64,000 bases of DNA from Lunularia cruciata. Taxonomy: Eukaryota > Streptophyta > Marchantiopsida > Lunulariales > Lunulariaceae. The translations under genes were made by a program, and so were the position numbers. Below, one piece after another: positions 1-10,819 of this stretch. Each line of letters begins with the position of its first letter. Positions within the stretch are counted from its first letter, which is position 1. A model generated the notes under the pieces. It saw nothing but the letters and a program-made list of their open reading frames with translations, ran no database searches and was not told where the DNA came from. The stretch is taken from positions 13,888,001 to 13,952,000 of the forward strand of contig OX419757.1 of the NCBI GenBank assembly GCA_948567375.1, in the 5' to 3' direction.

Positions 1-451
1 TAACAACAATGCAAACACACCAAGTGCATTCTCAACTAAATAAGCTCTTGTATCAAACTCCAAATTAGAGTCAATCTCTTCCTTCACTAGGACTTGAGAT
101 ACAAGCTAATACCAAGCACCACTCCGAGTAAACCCACTATGTACTACAACAATACCTCCTTTAGAATTCCCAAAGAACTTTGTTGTGTCAAAGTAACTCA
201 AACCGCAACTATAACCACCATATATACCATATATACACTTGGATCACCACCAAGTGCCACTACCAATTGAACAACACTCACTAATGTAGCTCTAACTACA
301 AAAACTACACTAGGGGAAAGTGCAATCTATAACCTACCATCACACTGCGCACTCTCACGATCTACAAGTCATCACTTCTTGCCTCACAAGAGAGAAACAT
401 AGGTAATCTAATTGGTCATCACTCCAACCTCACTACCAAGAGCACACCAAG
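1..451. other. Unassigned sequence left of element A
   Basis: This AT-rich, tryptophan-poor stretch has no open frame longer than about 60 codons and matches no other part of the window that I can see. It is not the continuation of the family B sequence found at the other side of element A, which is why the two flanks of element A look unrelated. Confidence 0.5.
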
Positions 452-1189
452 TGTAATACTCCGAGGACAAGAGAAGAGAGAAAACACAGATTGCACTCTC
501 AAACATTCGATGCCCCAAGGGAGCACCTTCTCTTTATTATATAGACAAAGAGGATCTCCTCCAAGGAAGCTCCACCATAGGATTAGGGACATAGATAGGT
601 GACATGTCAGCAAGCTCCACCCTTGGATTACTTACTTGGATGGGGGACCTGTCTGGTCTAGGTCCTATCTGGTTGGTCAAACAAGCTTTGACCGGAGGGA
701 ATCTATTAAGGAATCTTCCTATAGGAATCTCAGAATCACGTGAGTAAGGTACCGTTGGAGAGCTCTCGATGAGACAAAGCAGGGGGGAGGGAAGGCCAGC
801 CTTTCCTCTGTTGGGGAGGAATCTACACATTTTTTAGACCTAATTCATCCGTTTAGGCCTCCAAAATTGCCTTCAAAGATTTCAGGCATATTTCGGTTCC
901 TACTCTATTAGTAGAAGTCCCCTTTTGGTGATACCTCTTTCTGATCTGTTTAGTCCATCATGTGTAACATCCTTCCAGATGTTACCAAACCAATTCTCAC
1001 CTTTAAATCATATATCTAGCTATTGGTTCTAAGGTTCTCAAGTCTATTTCGGTTTCTGCCCTATTGGTAGAAGTACTCTTTTGGTGATACTTCTATCTGA
1101 TCTATTTTGACCATCATGTATAACATCATTCTAGATGTTACCAAACCAAATTTCACATCTAGATCATATGGCTAACCCTTGGTTTTATA
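452..1189 (-). repeat. Family A LTR, left copy (3' LTR of the minus-strand element)
   Basis: This 738-bp LTR is nearly identical to 6313-7050. On the minus strand a TATA-like CTATATAATA lies near plus positions 533-545, leaving about 90 bp for R plus U5. The part from about 885 to 1189 holds two tandem copies of a unit of about 156 bp (matching starts at 891 and 1047). It ends in TATA where the right copy has TACA, a point mutation of the terminal dinucleotide region. Confidence 0.92.
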
Positions 1190-1204
1190 GACCTCCTTCC
1201 TTTT
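1190..1204 (-). other. Polypurine tract of element A
   Basis: On the minus strand AAAAGGAAGGAGGTC lies directly against the inner edge of the 3' LTR. This is the expected position and composition for the plus-strand primer of an LTR retrotransposon. Confidence 0.8.
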
Positions 1205-1244
1205 AAGACGCAACGTCCTCGTTGTGCAATTGTTGCTCAAATGC

Positions 1245-2201
1245 TTACACCAACACCGGTGCATGTGCCAAATTGGCTGCGGGTTTCCAGGTTGCTTCAT
1301 AGAGGGGGTAGCCTTTCCATTGTACTAGATATTCCACCCGCGGATGGCGAGTACCACGCATGCGCTTTTGGAGAATCCGCTCCACTTCATATTCCTCTAT
1401 GCCATCAATGAGTGTCAGACAAGGTTGAATGTCCTGTGTGGAAGGACCTTGGCCTGATCGGGGAGCATATCTGCGTAGTAAGGAGACATGGAACACTGGA
1501 TGGATCTTCATGTGTGGTGGTAGCTCAAGGTGATAGGCCACAGCGCCGATGCGACGAAGAATTGAGAAAGGCCCAATAAAACGAGGTCTGAGCTTACAAG
1601 ATCCAACTAATGTGAGGTTGGTTGTCAATAGCCACACTTGATCCCCAACATTGAACTCCATGTGCCGACGGTGTGCATCAGCATATTGCTTTTTTTGATT
1701 TTGTGCAATCTGTAACCTGTGCTTAGCACTCTCCACACCTTGTTGGATTCTAGAAACAAATGTGTTGACTGCATCAACCTTGGTAGTCACTGGATGGATC
1801 TTCATCAAGCTAGAAGGTGTGAAGGGATGCTCACCATACATGAGGAAGAACGGAGTGACCTGAGTGGACGCATTCATTGAATTGTTGTAAGCGAATTCCA
1901 CCAACGGTAATAGGGTGTTCCACCTCTCTTGCTCTTCGAAGATGAAGCCACGTAACATGTCTTCAATCGTGCAATTAGCCCGCTCTGTTTGGCCATCTGT
2001 TTGTGGGTGGTAAGCTGTGGACATGGCCAACTTGGTTTTGAAGAAACCAAAGAGTGTTCGCCAAAACAAACTGGTGAATTGGGTGCCTCTATCGGTGATG
2101 AGTACTCTAGACAAGCCATGGTGAGCAAAGACTGCATCTAAGTATAGTTGAGCTAGTTGTGGAGCGGTCACCTCCTTGGTGGTAGGGCGTACATGAATCA
2201 T
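1245..2201 (-). pseudogene. Element A integrase catalytic core and chromodomain
   Basis: A 318-codon open segment. The N-terminal part is the integrase core: TDRGTQF carries the second catalytic Asp, and YHPQTDGQTERAN carries the region of the catalytic Glu, which is retained. A GPY/F-like segment (IGPFSILRRIGAVAYHLELP) follows. The last 60 residues form a chromodomain with EEYEVERIL, VEYLVQWKGYP and EATWKP, the signature of chromoviruses; in known families it targets insertion to chromatin marks. The first catalytic Asp lies in the next segment upstream (SMDLVYELP), in another frame, so a frameshift near 2200 splits the integrase. It is a fragment of the A polyprotein and not expected to be active. 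Confidence 0.9.
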
Positions 2202-2998
2202 TTGCTGAGCCGGTCCACAAAGACCACAATGGAGTCAAACCCTGAGGTGGTCTTGGGTAATTCATAGACGAGATCCATACTCACTTGTTCCCAACGTTGG
2301 GTAGGAGTGGGGAGAGGTTGAAGGAGCCCTGCAAGAGCTTGATTAGAAGCTTTGTTCTGTTGACAAAGTAGGCAGCTACGCACATAGTCCATCACGTTGT
2401 TGCTCATCTTGGGCCAATAGTAATGGCGCTTGACTGCATCCAAGGTCTTTTCCACTCCAACATGAGCTGCAATGGCCGAATCATGACATTCCGCTAGAAT
2501 GGTGGTGCGTAATTTTGAGACATTTGGGATCCATAATCTGCCATCCCAAAAGGTGAGTCCTTGGGTGCTGGTTACACCTTTGGACGATTGCGCTTTGACA
2601 ATCTGTGGATCAGTTTTTGTAGCAACTAGAATCTCTTGCCAGAATTCAGGGTTAATCTTAACCTCTACCACCAAGTTGTTGGCCATTGGCATGCGGGTGA
2701 ATTTATCTGCAAGTTGCTTCTTACCTTCCACGTAGGTGATTGTCATATTGAAGCATTGTCGCCACTCTGCCCACCGAATTTGGCGACGAGACAGATCCTT
2801 TTGCATCTCGAGGTAGACTAGAGGTTTGTGGTCTAAGTCTGTCTCTACTCTGTCGTCTCTACTACAAATGCCTTCTTGCCCATGTAGTGCTTCCAATGCT
2901 TGGTTGCTAGAACAATGGCCAACTCTTCTCATTCTATGGTGTGGTAGTTGCGCTCTGCCGGTAACAACTTTTGAGAGAAATATGCAATTGGATGCCAT
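2198..2998 (-). pseudogene. Element A RNase H tail and integrase N-terminus
   Basis: This segment starts in the C-terminal part of RNase H (DHKPLVYLEMQKDLSRRQ, then RRQIRWAEWRQCFN, and a spacer region). It continues into the integrase zinc-binding domain: H-x3-H is seen in ECHDSAIAAHVGVEKT and C-x2-C in SCLLCQQNKAS. It ends with the first catalytic Asp context, SMDLVYELPKT. It overlaps RNase H at 2929-2998 in another frame and integrase at 2198-2201, so two frameshifts separate it from its neighbours. A single pol frame is the ancestral state. Confidence 0.88.
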
Positions 2999-3408
2999 CT
3001 GTCATGCCACTCTTGTTGTAGGACTGCTCCTATTGCTACGCCTGATGCATCTGTAGCCAACTTGATTGGATGTTTTGGGTCATACCACTTCAAGATTGGT
3101 GCATGTAGCAAGGCAGCCTTCAATTCTTGAAAGGCCAACTCTTGTGCAGTTCCCCATGTCCACTTCTTCCCCTTGCCAAGTAGTGTTGTTAAAGGTTGTG
3201 CAACCTTGGAGAAGTCCTTGACAAATCTACGATAGAATCCCGTCAACCCCAAGAAGCTCTTAAGTTGAGTCTGATCTTCTGGGGCACTCCATTTTTGAAT
3301 GACCTCTATTTTATCTGTCAATACTTGAATGCCCTTTGCACTTACTCTATGCCCTAAGTAGTCTACTTCAGACTTGCCAAACTCCCACTTTGAGATTTTG
3401 GCGTACAA
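2929..3408 (-). pseudogene. Element A reverse transcriptase thumb and RNase H
   Basis: The segment carries the connection region (EFGKSEVDYLGHRVSAKGI, FLGLTGFYRRFVKDFS) and the start of RNase H, with LATDASGVAIGAVLQQ holding the first catalytic Asp. It ends at a stop within PAERNYHTIE. A short untranslatable stretch with stops (about 3409-3438) separates it from the RT palm, so point mutations or a small indel broke the frame. Confidence 0.88.
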
Positions 3409-3438
3409 TTGATTCTGTCTTGGAATCTTGAGGACCTC

Positions 3439-4065
3439 TCATAGATGTTGTTTGTGTTCTGTCATTGTGCTACTATATACTAAGATATCATCCAAGAAGA
3501 CGATAACAGACTTATCCAAGTATGGACAAAATATGTCATTCATTAGACTCATGAAAGTGGCAGGCGCATTGGTGAGGCCAAAAGGCATCACAAGATACTC
3601 AAAGTGGCCATACTTGGTTCGAAAGGCAGTTTTGTACACATCCTCCTCTGCAATTCGGATTTGATTGTAACCGCTCCGCAAGTCCAGTTTGGTGAAGTAT
3701 CTCGCTCCATGGAGTTGATCAAACAGGTCATCCATGCAAGGTAAGGGGTATTTGTTCTTCATTGTTTGCTGATTGAAACCCCGATAGTCAATGCACATGC
3801 GCATTGTACCATCCTTCTTCTTCACAAACAAGACAAGGGCCCTATATGGTGATATGCTAGGTTGGATGAACCCTTTCTGTAGCATCTCCTCAATTTGAGT
3901 CTTACACTCCTCCAACTCATGAGGTGATAGGCGATATGGGGCCTTACAAGGAGGTGTCTTCCCCGGGAGTGTCTCTATTTTGTGATCTACTCGCCTTTTA
4001 GGTGGTAATCCTGAGGGTAGATCATCGGGAAAGACATCTTGAAACTCATCCACCACATCCTTCAA
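3439..4065 (-). pseudogene. Element A reverse transcriptase palm and fingers
   Basis: 208 codons of Ty3/gypsy RT. The motifs in order are [19 protein letters not shown], the [20 protein letters not shown] region, [28 protein letters not shown] with the first catalytic Asp, [12 protein letters not shown], and [12 protein letters not shown] with the FLDD catalytic pair. All catalytic residues are still present, although frames upstream and downstream are broken. Confidence 0.93.
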
Positions 4066-4077
4066 TTTCTCAGGAAT

Positions 4078-4541
4078 CTATCCAACGAGTTGTGCACTCT
4101 GGACTTCTCTTATTAGACCCATAAAACATCTATCGGTCTTACAGACAGTTGTCGTCCCTACGACATATAGAGGCAGTTTCTGCCTGTGTGATTTTTCTTT
4201 AACCCCAATGATTGACCATTGGTGGGTTCTCACTACTTTCTTCCTCCAATCCACCATTGGGTTGTACTGCTCCATCCATGGCATGCCTAAAATTGCATCA
4301 TAACGGGCTAACTGTATCACTCGCCACTCAATGCTTCTTGATATTCTCCTACAGAGAGGGTTACCCATCTAGGTAATGCTTCAATCCTCTCTGTTTGCCC
4401 ATTTTGTAATTCTACTTCTTCACTTCCATCTCTCTTTAGATCCATTCCCAATCTTATTGCGACAGAGCGAGACAAGAAATTCTTTGTTGCTCCTGGATCT
4501 ATTAATACTCTCACTTGATTACCTTCTAGGATTCCATTCAC
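4078..4541 (-). pseudogene. Element A aspartic protease region
   Basis: Two overlapping open segments (4317-4541 and 4078-4368, different frames) read through a retroviral-type protease: VRVLIDPGATKNFLS has the D-x-G catalytic triplet as DPG, and YDAILGMPWMEQYNP matches the conserved C-terminal part of Ty3 proteases. DPG instead of DSG is also seen in other plant gypsy proteases, so it is not evidence of decay by itself. A frameshift lies near 4317-4368. Confidence 0.85.
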
Positions 4542-4599
4542 AACAATCAGTTGAGAGGTTGCCTTTCGAGATCTTTGCGCATTATTCTTCTTCCTTATT

Positions 4600-6180
4600 G
4601 AGCCAGTAAGGCCGCGAGGTACATTTACTGGCGATCTTTGTTTTCCGAAGTGGTTTCCACCTCCTCCTCTTCAATGTGCCTCTCCATGTTGTTCAAAGAT
4701 CGCATGTACAAAGGCCGAGGGCCTCTAGGGAAATGAGTGCGACAATTGGTAGATATGTGCCCAATACGGCCACAATTGTAACAACGGCGTTGTTCTCCTC
4801 GAGTCCCTTCTCCTCGTGGGACTCCATCTCTTCGTTCTTCTACCCGTCCCCGCTCTCCTTGAAGCAGTCGTGCTCCTCGATCTCGGAATCAAAGGTTGCC
4901 CAATTCCATCGGTACTGGTCCACCCATGTGTGGCATTTTTGCGCGATAATGTTGAGTGGAACTACTCCTTCACCTCCACCTAATGCTCCTGCTATTCTGT
5001 GCACAAGCAATGGCTTCAAATACCGTGCGAGGGTTTTGCACCATGACTTCTTGGCAAATCCGCTCTTTCAACCCTCGTTTGAAATTGTCAAGAGCCTCTG
5101 CTGGACTCATGTCGGTAATTGCGACTTGTAGATCTAGAAATGCCTCCATATACTCTTGTACGCTATTCTTCTATCTCAATCCCCATAGTTGAGTTCAAGC
5201 CATCTGCACAGAATCCATTGATTGGAAATTCTTCAGCAATCCTTCTTGCATTGTTGTCCATGTGACCTCCCTTCTCTCTGCCAGCATGGATCGTTCCCAA
5301 CATCATACCATGTGAGGGCTTTATCGGTCAAGTACCCACATGCAAACACGCCTGCAGCATGCTTTGTGATCTCTGTTGAGAACAATCGGAAATATCAATT
5401 CATTCTCGAGATCCAATTTTCCACTACTCTCATCGTATGCTGCTCTTTGTAAGGCTCGATGTTGCAGGTCTTCTTCATCCGGAGTAGCAATGTGGCTTCA
5501 CCGTTGATAGGGTTCGTATGCACGGGTGCCTCTCCAAGCACTTCAGTTGCAGGTACAGGGTTTTGAGATGGCTCTTCTTCTTGCATGGCTTGATCGTTCC
5601 TCAGGATCTGTACTTGACTTTGTTATGTCTCCATGGTCATCTTAATCTCTTGAAATTCATTCAACATCTCTTGCATTCCTTGCACCAATTCTTGCAACTA
5701 CGGATCCATGGTTCCTGCAACACCCAATTGCTAACGTTTACTTCAATACAAAGTCAATATAATCACTCTGGAAGGCGCATGAACTATCGGAACTACCATT
5801 GGGACCTCAGAAGCTATCACTCGTTGATAATACTCCTCACCAAAATTCCTAACCACAAAATCTCTAAACATCACTTTCGGCCTCACTACACAACGGATTT
5901 CTACTTGAGTGTTGAAAGGGAGAGGATTTGGTACATTCATATCCATTTTATCATAATAGAATGTAGATCATCAAATCCCACTCTCTGTCATATATCACCA
6001 CAGGTAGAATCACCGGGTTTGGTGAGTTCATCATTCTGTCCATGAATTCTGCACCAAAGTGATAAACTAGCGATACCCTCATCTGCTCACGCTGGATGTA
6101 CATAACCTTGATGTGGAATGGGTTTGAGAATAGAAAGCTAGGTGCGGGAAATTGTCCCCCCGGCGCATCCATCTCATCCG
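4600..6180 (-). pseudogene. Element A gag, multiply broken, with CCHC zinc knuckle
   Basis: The best anchor is a CCHC knuckle at 4783-4742 on the minus strand (CYNCGRIGHISTNC, exactly C-x2-C-x4-H-x4-C). Upstream, short capsid-like stretches (ALTWYDVG near 5330, RMKKTCNIEPYKE near 5450) occur in different frames, as expected for gag. The segments at 5743-5946 and 5951-6172, next to the primer-binding site, look like two diverged copies of one module of about 65 residues: each has a (R/Y)xFGxE(Y/F) centre followed by a hydrophobic PV(V/I)P/LPVV end. Whether that module is part of gag proper or a separate leader ORF is unknown. Confidence 0.7.
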
Positions 6181-6299
6181 CTCTCTAAAGTCCTTCCTAA
6201 GTCTAGCGATTACTCTATGTTCTCCACCTCACATTACTCAGTTTCAGTAGTTTGTGCTATTCCAAGAGGGGTGATCCATTCTCTTGGACTAGAACACTC

Positions 6300-6311
6300 G
6301 CTCTGATACCA
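6300..6311 (-). other. Primer-binding site of element A (initiator Met tRNA)
   Basis: On the minus strand TGGTATCAGAGC sits one base inside the 5' LTR. It is the complement of the 3' end of plant initiator tRNA-Met, the usual primer of plant Ty3/gypsy elements. Confidence 0.93.
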
Positions 6312-6312
6312 T

Positions 6313-7050
6313 TGTAATCCTCCAAGGACAAGAGAAGAGAGAAAACACAGATTGCACACTCAAACATTTGATGCCCCAAGGGAGCACTTTCTCTTTATTA
6401 TATAGACAAAGAGGATCTCCTCCAAGGAAGCTCCACCATAGGATTAGGGACACAGATAGGTGACATGTTAGCAAGCTCCACCCTTGGATTACTTACTTGG
6501 ATGGGTGACCTGTCTGGTCTAGGTCCTATCTGGTTGGTCAAACAAGCTTTGACCGGAGGGAATCTTTTAGGGAATCTTCCTGTAGGAATCTCAGAATCAC
6601 GTGAGTAAGGTACCGTTGGAGAGCTCTCGACGAGACAAAGCAAGGGGGAGGGAAGGCCAGCCTTTCCTCTATTGGGGGGGAATTTACACATTTTTTAGAC
6701 CTAATTCATCCGTTTAGGCCTTCGAAATTGCCTTCAAAGATTTCAGGCATATTTCGGTTCCTACTCTATTAGTAGAAGTCCCCTTTTGGTGATACCTCTT
6801 TCTGATCTGTTTAGTCCATCATGTGTAACATCCTTCAAGATGTTACCAAACCAATTCTCACCTTTAAATCATATGTCTAACTATTGGTTCTAAGGTTCTC
6901 AAGTCTATTTCGGTTTCTGCCCTATTGGTAGAAGTACTCTTTTGGTGATACTTCTATCTGATCTATTTTGACCATCATGTATAACATCATTCTAGATGTT
7001 ACCAAACCAAATTTCACATCTAGATCATATGGCTAACCCTTGGTATTACA
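6313..7050 (-). repeat. Family A LTR, right copy (5' LTR of the minus-strand element)
   Basis: 738 bp, TGTAATCC to TATTACA on the plus strand, so both ends keep TG/CA. It shares the internal duplication of about 156 bp with the left LTR. The minus-strand promoter would lie here, with a TATA-like box near 6394-6406. Confidence 0.93.
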
Positions 7051-7173
7051 GGGTATCCCCTTCATGATGCCACTTGGGAGCCTCTTTCTCACCTCCAGAA
7101 TGCACAGACGGCCATCCAGGAATTTGAAGCTTCACTGGCAACGAGGACATCACCAACTAGCGGCGGGGGAATA
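7051..7173 (+). pseudogene. Family B pol C-terminus (chromodomain end)
   Basis: The sequence reads the end of the family B chromodomain (ATWEPLSHLQNAQTAIQEF) in the same frame and context as 42845-42967. It starts abruptly at the edge of the family A LTR. The rest of this B copy is absent from the window, so it was either cut off by the A insertion plus recombination or lost. Confidence 0.85.
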
Positions 7174-7587
7174 TGTAACAATATGGAGTTTAGTGACGAA
7201 GTTAGTCGGGCTTACGAAGTAGCACATAAGACAAAGTAATCTAGAATATTCCGGAAGTATCTAGGAAGCTTCTTGGGAAACTTCCCGGTTAGCTTAGCTT
7301 GCACCTTAAGTAAGTAGCTTCTAGAAGGAAGCTTCTACAAGCTTCCAACTAGCTTAGCTTGCACGCCAAGTAGGCAGCTTCTAGAAGGAAGCTTCGTGAG
7401 AAGCTTCCTAGTTAACTTGGCTTGCACTCTAAGAAAGCGGCTTGAAGAAGCTTCTCAATGGCCTTGTATGCTACCTATAAATACCAAAGCCAAAGCTCAT
7501 GCTAGGCATTTGGAGTTTTCCCTCATTCAAGTGTCCCAATGTGAGTTTCCATTCTCCTATTTCTCTCCTCGGTTTCGGTCTTTTACA
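7174..7587 (+). repeat. Family B LTR (3' LTR of a truncated copy)
   Basis: 414 bp from TGTAACAATATGG to TCTTTTACA. It is preceded by the B purine tract (GGCGGGGGAATA) and pol tail, and followed by non-B sequence with no primer-binding site, so it is a 3' LTR. Confidence 0.92.
7244..7483 (+). promoter_or_regulatory. Heat-shock-element array and TATA box in a B LTR
   Basis: GAA at 7244, TTC at 7249 and GAA at 7254 form a perfect nGAAnnTTCnnGAAn site. Further GAAgcTTC and TTCtaGAA pairs continue to about 7454, and TATAAATA follows at 7476-7483. This matches the arrangement in the other B LTRs and predicts heat-shock-factor control of the element's promoter. Confidence 0.7.
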
Positions 7588-8156
7588 TTAACACTCCAAG
7601 ACTCAAGACATTGCTCACTAGAGAACTCAATGAGAGAGAGATAGTTGCTAATGAAAGGATGATGAGTACCTCCTCACCCCTTTTTTATAAACTTGTGAAA
7701 TAGTTACATACCAAAGTTACTAATTACTGGAGTAACTCAAGTTACTAGGCTAAAAGTCAAGTAAAGTCAAAAAGTAGAAAGGAATATCTATCCACATGGG
7801 CATATTCCACTAGCATGTGATCTTATCTTGACCCAACCACTAAGTCAAGGATTCCTTCACATGGGTTATCCTTGGACTATAGAAGAATCCAAAACAAAAA
7901 GGCTTGCGGGCCAGCTATTTCCTCAAAGCCAAACACCTAGGAATAATACCAAGTCAACACACTAGAATCCAAAATAGTGGTGCTCATCTTTCCACCTCCT
8001 CTAAAGTAAGGTCCCCTCTATCTTAGCTATGACTAACTTTAGCTAATCATGACTAATGTAGAACCATCCTTTATCTCTATATAAATAATATTTCTCAAGT
8101 ACTTGTAATACCAAGCTAAATATCACAGTACCACACATGCACAAATGGGTGTTACA
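7588..8156 (-). other. Possible solo LTR of a third family (weak)
   Basis: On the minus strand the block begins TGTAACACCCATT at 8156 and, after about 570 bp, reaches the B LTR with GGAGTGTTAA. Many plant gypsy LTRs begin TGTAACACCC. No coding sequence, primer-binding site or second copy is visible, so this is only a suggestion. Confidence 0.25.
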
Positions 8157-10145
8157 GTCCACCATAGCCAAGAACTCGAAGGCTTAATATCAAAGAAGTG
8201 AGCCCTCTAGAACTACGCTTTGAAAGTATACTTTGCTTGACCTAGATCTCTAGCCCTAATACCACCATTGACGGTGCAAATGGTGCAAGTGATGAATCCA
8301 ATCAATAGCCCTAATACGAAATATGGCCACCAACAAGTAGTCCATGAGTAACTACCAAAATAACAATGATTGTCAATCCTACTACTCCAACGTCCAAGGA
8401 AACTAGCTTCGGTGCTACAAATATCATGATAGTGTTCTTTAGTTTTTCCTTTTCCTCAATGTACCACAAGGGATAACATTATCTTCTTTTGGGAGTAGTT
8501 CCTTCCTAAGAGATTAAGTATGAAAATAGTATATGAAATTCCACATATTGACACTTCCTTTCATTTCTAGCCATTTTCAATCCTCGAAAGAATTACTTGT
8601 TTTTATTGATTACTAACATTTGGTTGACATTGGGCTACCACACTTGCCAAATTGATAAATAATTCATAATTATAAATATAATACAAATCAAACTCAAAAT
8701 TGTCACTTGAACCTATTTTTAAATGAAAATGGTGATACTTTAGTTAAAATTGATCTAAATCTAAAAAAAACAAGTGAAATGAAGCTCTTTTAGTCAATAA
8801 TATTTACTATATATCAAAATGGTATAACTTTAAAAATTTTGAAACCAAATATTTATTTCTTTATTTATTCTTACTTTGCTTAAAATTTTCTGTTTAGCCA
8901 AATATTGCAAAGCTACAATTAATAGTACATGCTCTATTTTTCTTTTGTAAGTATATAATCTAGTAAAACTAGTTCTATATAAACTAAAAATAAAATTAAT
9001 AGAATATTTCATATTCATATTTATATTTTTAATTATTTTAATAAAATATGCTTGTTATTATTTAATTTTATCTATATGAGTAGAAGATCTATTTGATTAT
9101 ATCTTTCTTTACAAAAAATATATTTTTAAATGAGATTAAAATTTTTAATGAGATAAATATTCTACATATATATTTCATTATTATAATGTTTCTATAATTA
9201 TCAAATATTTTTATTAATTTTCCAACAAATACTTCAACATATAGATACATATTATATAATATTATCCTTACATATTTAATCTATTCTTTACTAGATTCAT
9301 CATAATATATCAAAATTTATTTTTTATCAACTTGAGAAAATAGAAAAAAAATATTATTTAATTTGGACTATATAATGATATATGATTATATTTCATACAT
9401 TTCTAACAAAAATTATATAAAAGTAAATATATAGCATCAAGTTGCTTATATTTCTATCTTAGGTCTTGAAAGAGAATGTCATTCAATAATTTATTTGCTA
9501 TGTTTTGGTTTTTCTTTAATAGTAGCTAAATAGAAAGAATTTTTTCTACTTATTAAAAATATGAGTATTTCCTTCTTTCAAAGACATACAGAACTAAATG
9601 GTAGTAAGATCCAATTAGATATCTTTCAAATTAAAGAACAAGGATAAGGAAGATTATAAGTTGTTTTTTTATCATAATAATTGGTTAATAAAAAGCATTG
9701 TAATAGTTTTCGTCTTGTTATAAAATTAAATTAATGCGTAATCTATAATAATGTAAATATATTGCTAATATTTTTTACCTTAATTAGGTAGTTTCCACTA
9801 CTATATATTAAGAAGATGGTAAAGCATAGAATATGTGCATCCAAATGCTAAATATGGATAACAAAATCCATCATTAATCATGTTGTAATTAGATGATAGA
9901 ATCCAAGATGTTTGCTTTCATTTGTAAAAACTTCAGATTCATTATTTTCCTGATTTTAGAACTTATAGCTTAGTTGGGATTAAATTGAAATTATTTAGGT
10001 CGGTAGTAAGTTAAGTTGTTATTTTATACATTTACATTATTTTATTTGTATATAATCTAATATTAATTAAAATTTTCTATTCAAATGTGCTTAAATGCTT
10101 GTGTATTCTTAGTTAACTCTTAGTGATCCATGATCAATGATAGTG
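8157..10145. other. AT-rich intergenic DNA, nothing recognised
   Basis: From about 8460 on the sequence is very AT-rich, with homopolymer and TA runs and no coherent coding frame. I see no RNA gene or transposon end here. Confidence 0.6.
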
Positions 10146-10193
10146 TTTATTTGTAGGGAAATTTACACAGATACCCCAACAAGTTTCAGAAGT

Positions 10194-10419
10194 GAGGAGG
10201 TGACGGCGGAGGAAAAACGAAGGATGGGAAGACCCCATCAAGCCATACAAGGGAGAGACAAAAAAGGTAACATGGGGCTAAGCCCCAATAGAGTCTATAT
10301 GAGAAATCTGCCCTACCGCACCTAAGATATCCAAGCTATGCAAGTCGTACGGTCTACACACAACTGGAGCATCCAAAGAAACATCACCTAATGTGATTGC
10401 TCTCCTATGGATTGCATCA
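10194..10419 (-). mobile_element. Family D, 5'-truncated copy D-a
   Basis: 226 bp matching the last part of family D in minus orientation (end of the ORF from the GDVSS region, the GGGGC/GCCCC stem, and the 3' terminal GGATGGGAAGACC block). It is flanked by AGAAGT at 10188-10193 and 10420-10425, a 6-bp target duplication. Its 3' terminus is diverged (GGTGACGGCGG in place of GGCGACCGCG). Confidence 0.88.
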
Positions 10420-10630
10420 AGAAGTACTCTTCACACACCATTAATTACAAAAATACCCTTGGGAGGCTGCACAGTGCACTTGGTGGTTTTTTGGTTTTCC
10501 CTTCTTTAGTTTTTGGTTTTGAGGGAGGGGACTTTTGGGTTCCCAAGCTCTATCGCATATGATTCTGTCTCAACTCAAAAATATTTTATCGCTTATCTGA
10601 GTGGTGGTTCTTCACCGTTTGCAAGTTCAT

Positions 10631-10819
10631 GTAAGTAAAAAGGCGACCGCGTAGGAAAAATGAAGGATGGGAAGACCCCATCAAGCCCTATAAGGGAGAG
10701 AGAAAAAGTAACATGGGGCTAAGCCCCAATAGAATCTATATGAGAAATTTGCCCTCCCGACAAAAGAGGTAACATGGAGCTAAGCCCCAATAGAGTCTAT
10801 ATGAGAAATCTGCCCTACT
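10631..10819 (-). mobile_element. Family D, 5'-truncated copy D-b with a repeated end
   Basis: The copy starts with AAAAAGGCGACCGCG near 10637 and reaches the GCCCTCC block at about 10757. A second partial copy of the stem region (10759-10819) follows in the same orientation. Flanking AAGTTCAT at 10623-10630 and 10820-10827 gives an 8-bp target duplication around the whole unit. The internal repeat could come from template switching or a second insertion. Confidence 0.82.

Larger units (their letters stand above)
452..7050 (-). mobile_element. Ty3/gypsy chromovirus, family A, decayed full-length copy
   Basis: A minus-strand LTR retrotransposon of 6.6 kb. Both LTRs are 738 bp, start TGTAAT and end ATTACA (ATTATA-like in the left copy). 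Reading the minus strand the order is LTR, initiator-Met primer-binding site (6311-6300), gag with a zinc knuckle, protease, reverse transcriptase, RNase H, integrase, chromodomain, purine tract (1204-1190), LTR. That order is Ty3/gypsy, and the C-terminal chromodomain makes it a chromovirus. The two LTRs differ at roughly two dozen sites by eye (about 3%), so the insertion is old but not ancient. The coding region is split over several frames with stops. The five bases outside the LTRs (CCAAG left, GGGTA right) do not match, and the right flank is family B pol while the left flank is not. The copy therefore probably recombined after insertion. Confidence 0.93.

Noticed and set aside
7270-7460. 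Repeated AGAAGCTTCT blocks as a CRISPR-like array
   Set aside because: This is a plant nuclear LTR; the spacing is irregular and the blocks are GAA/TTC pentamers inside a promoter region.
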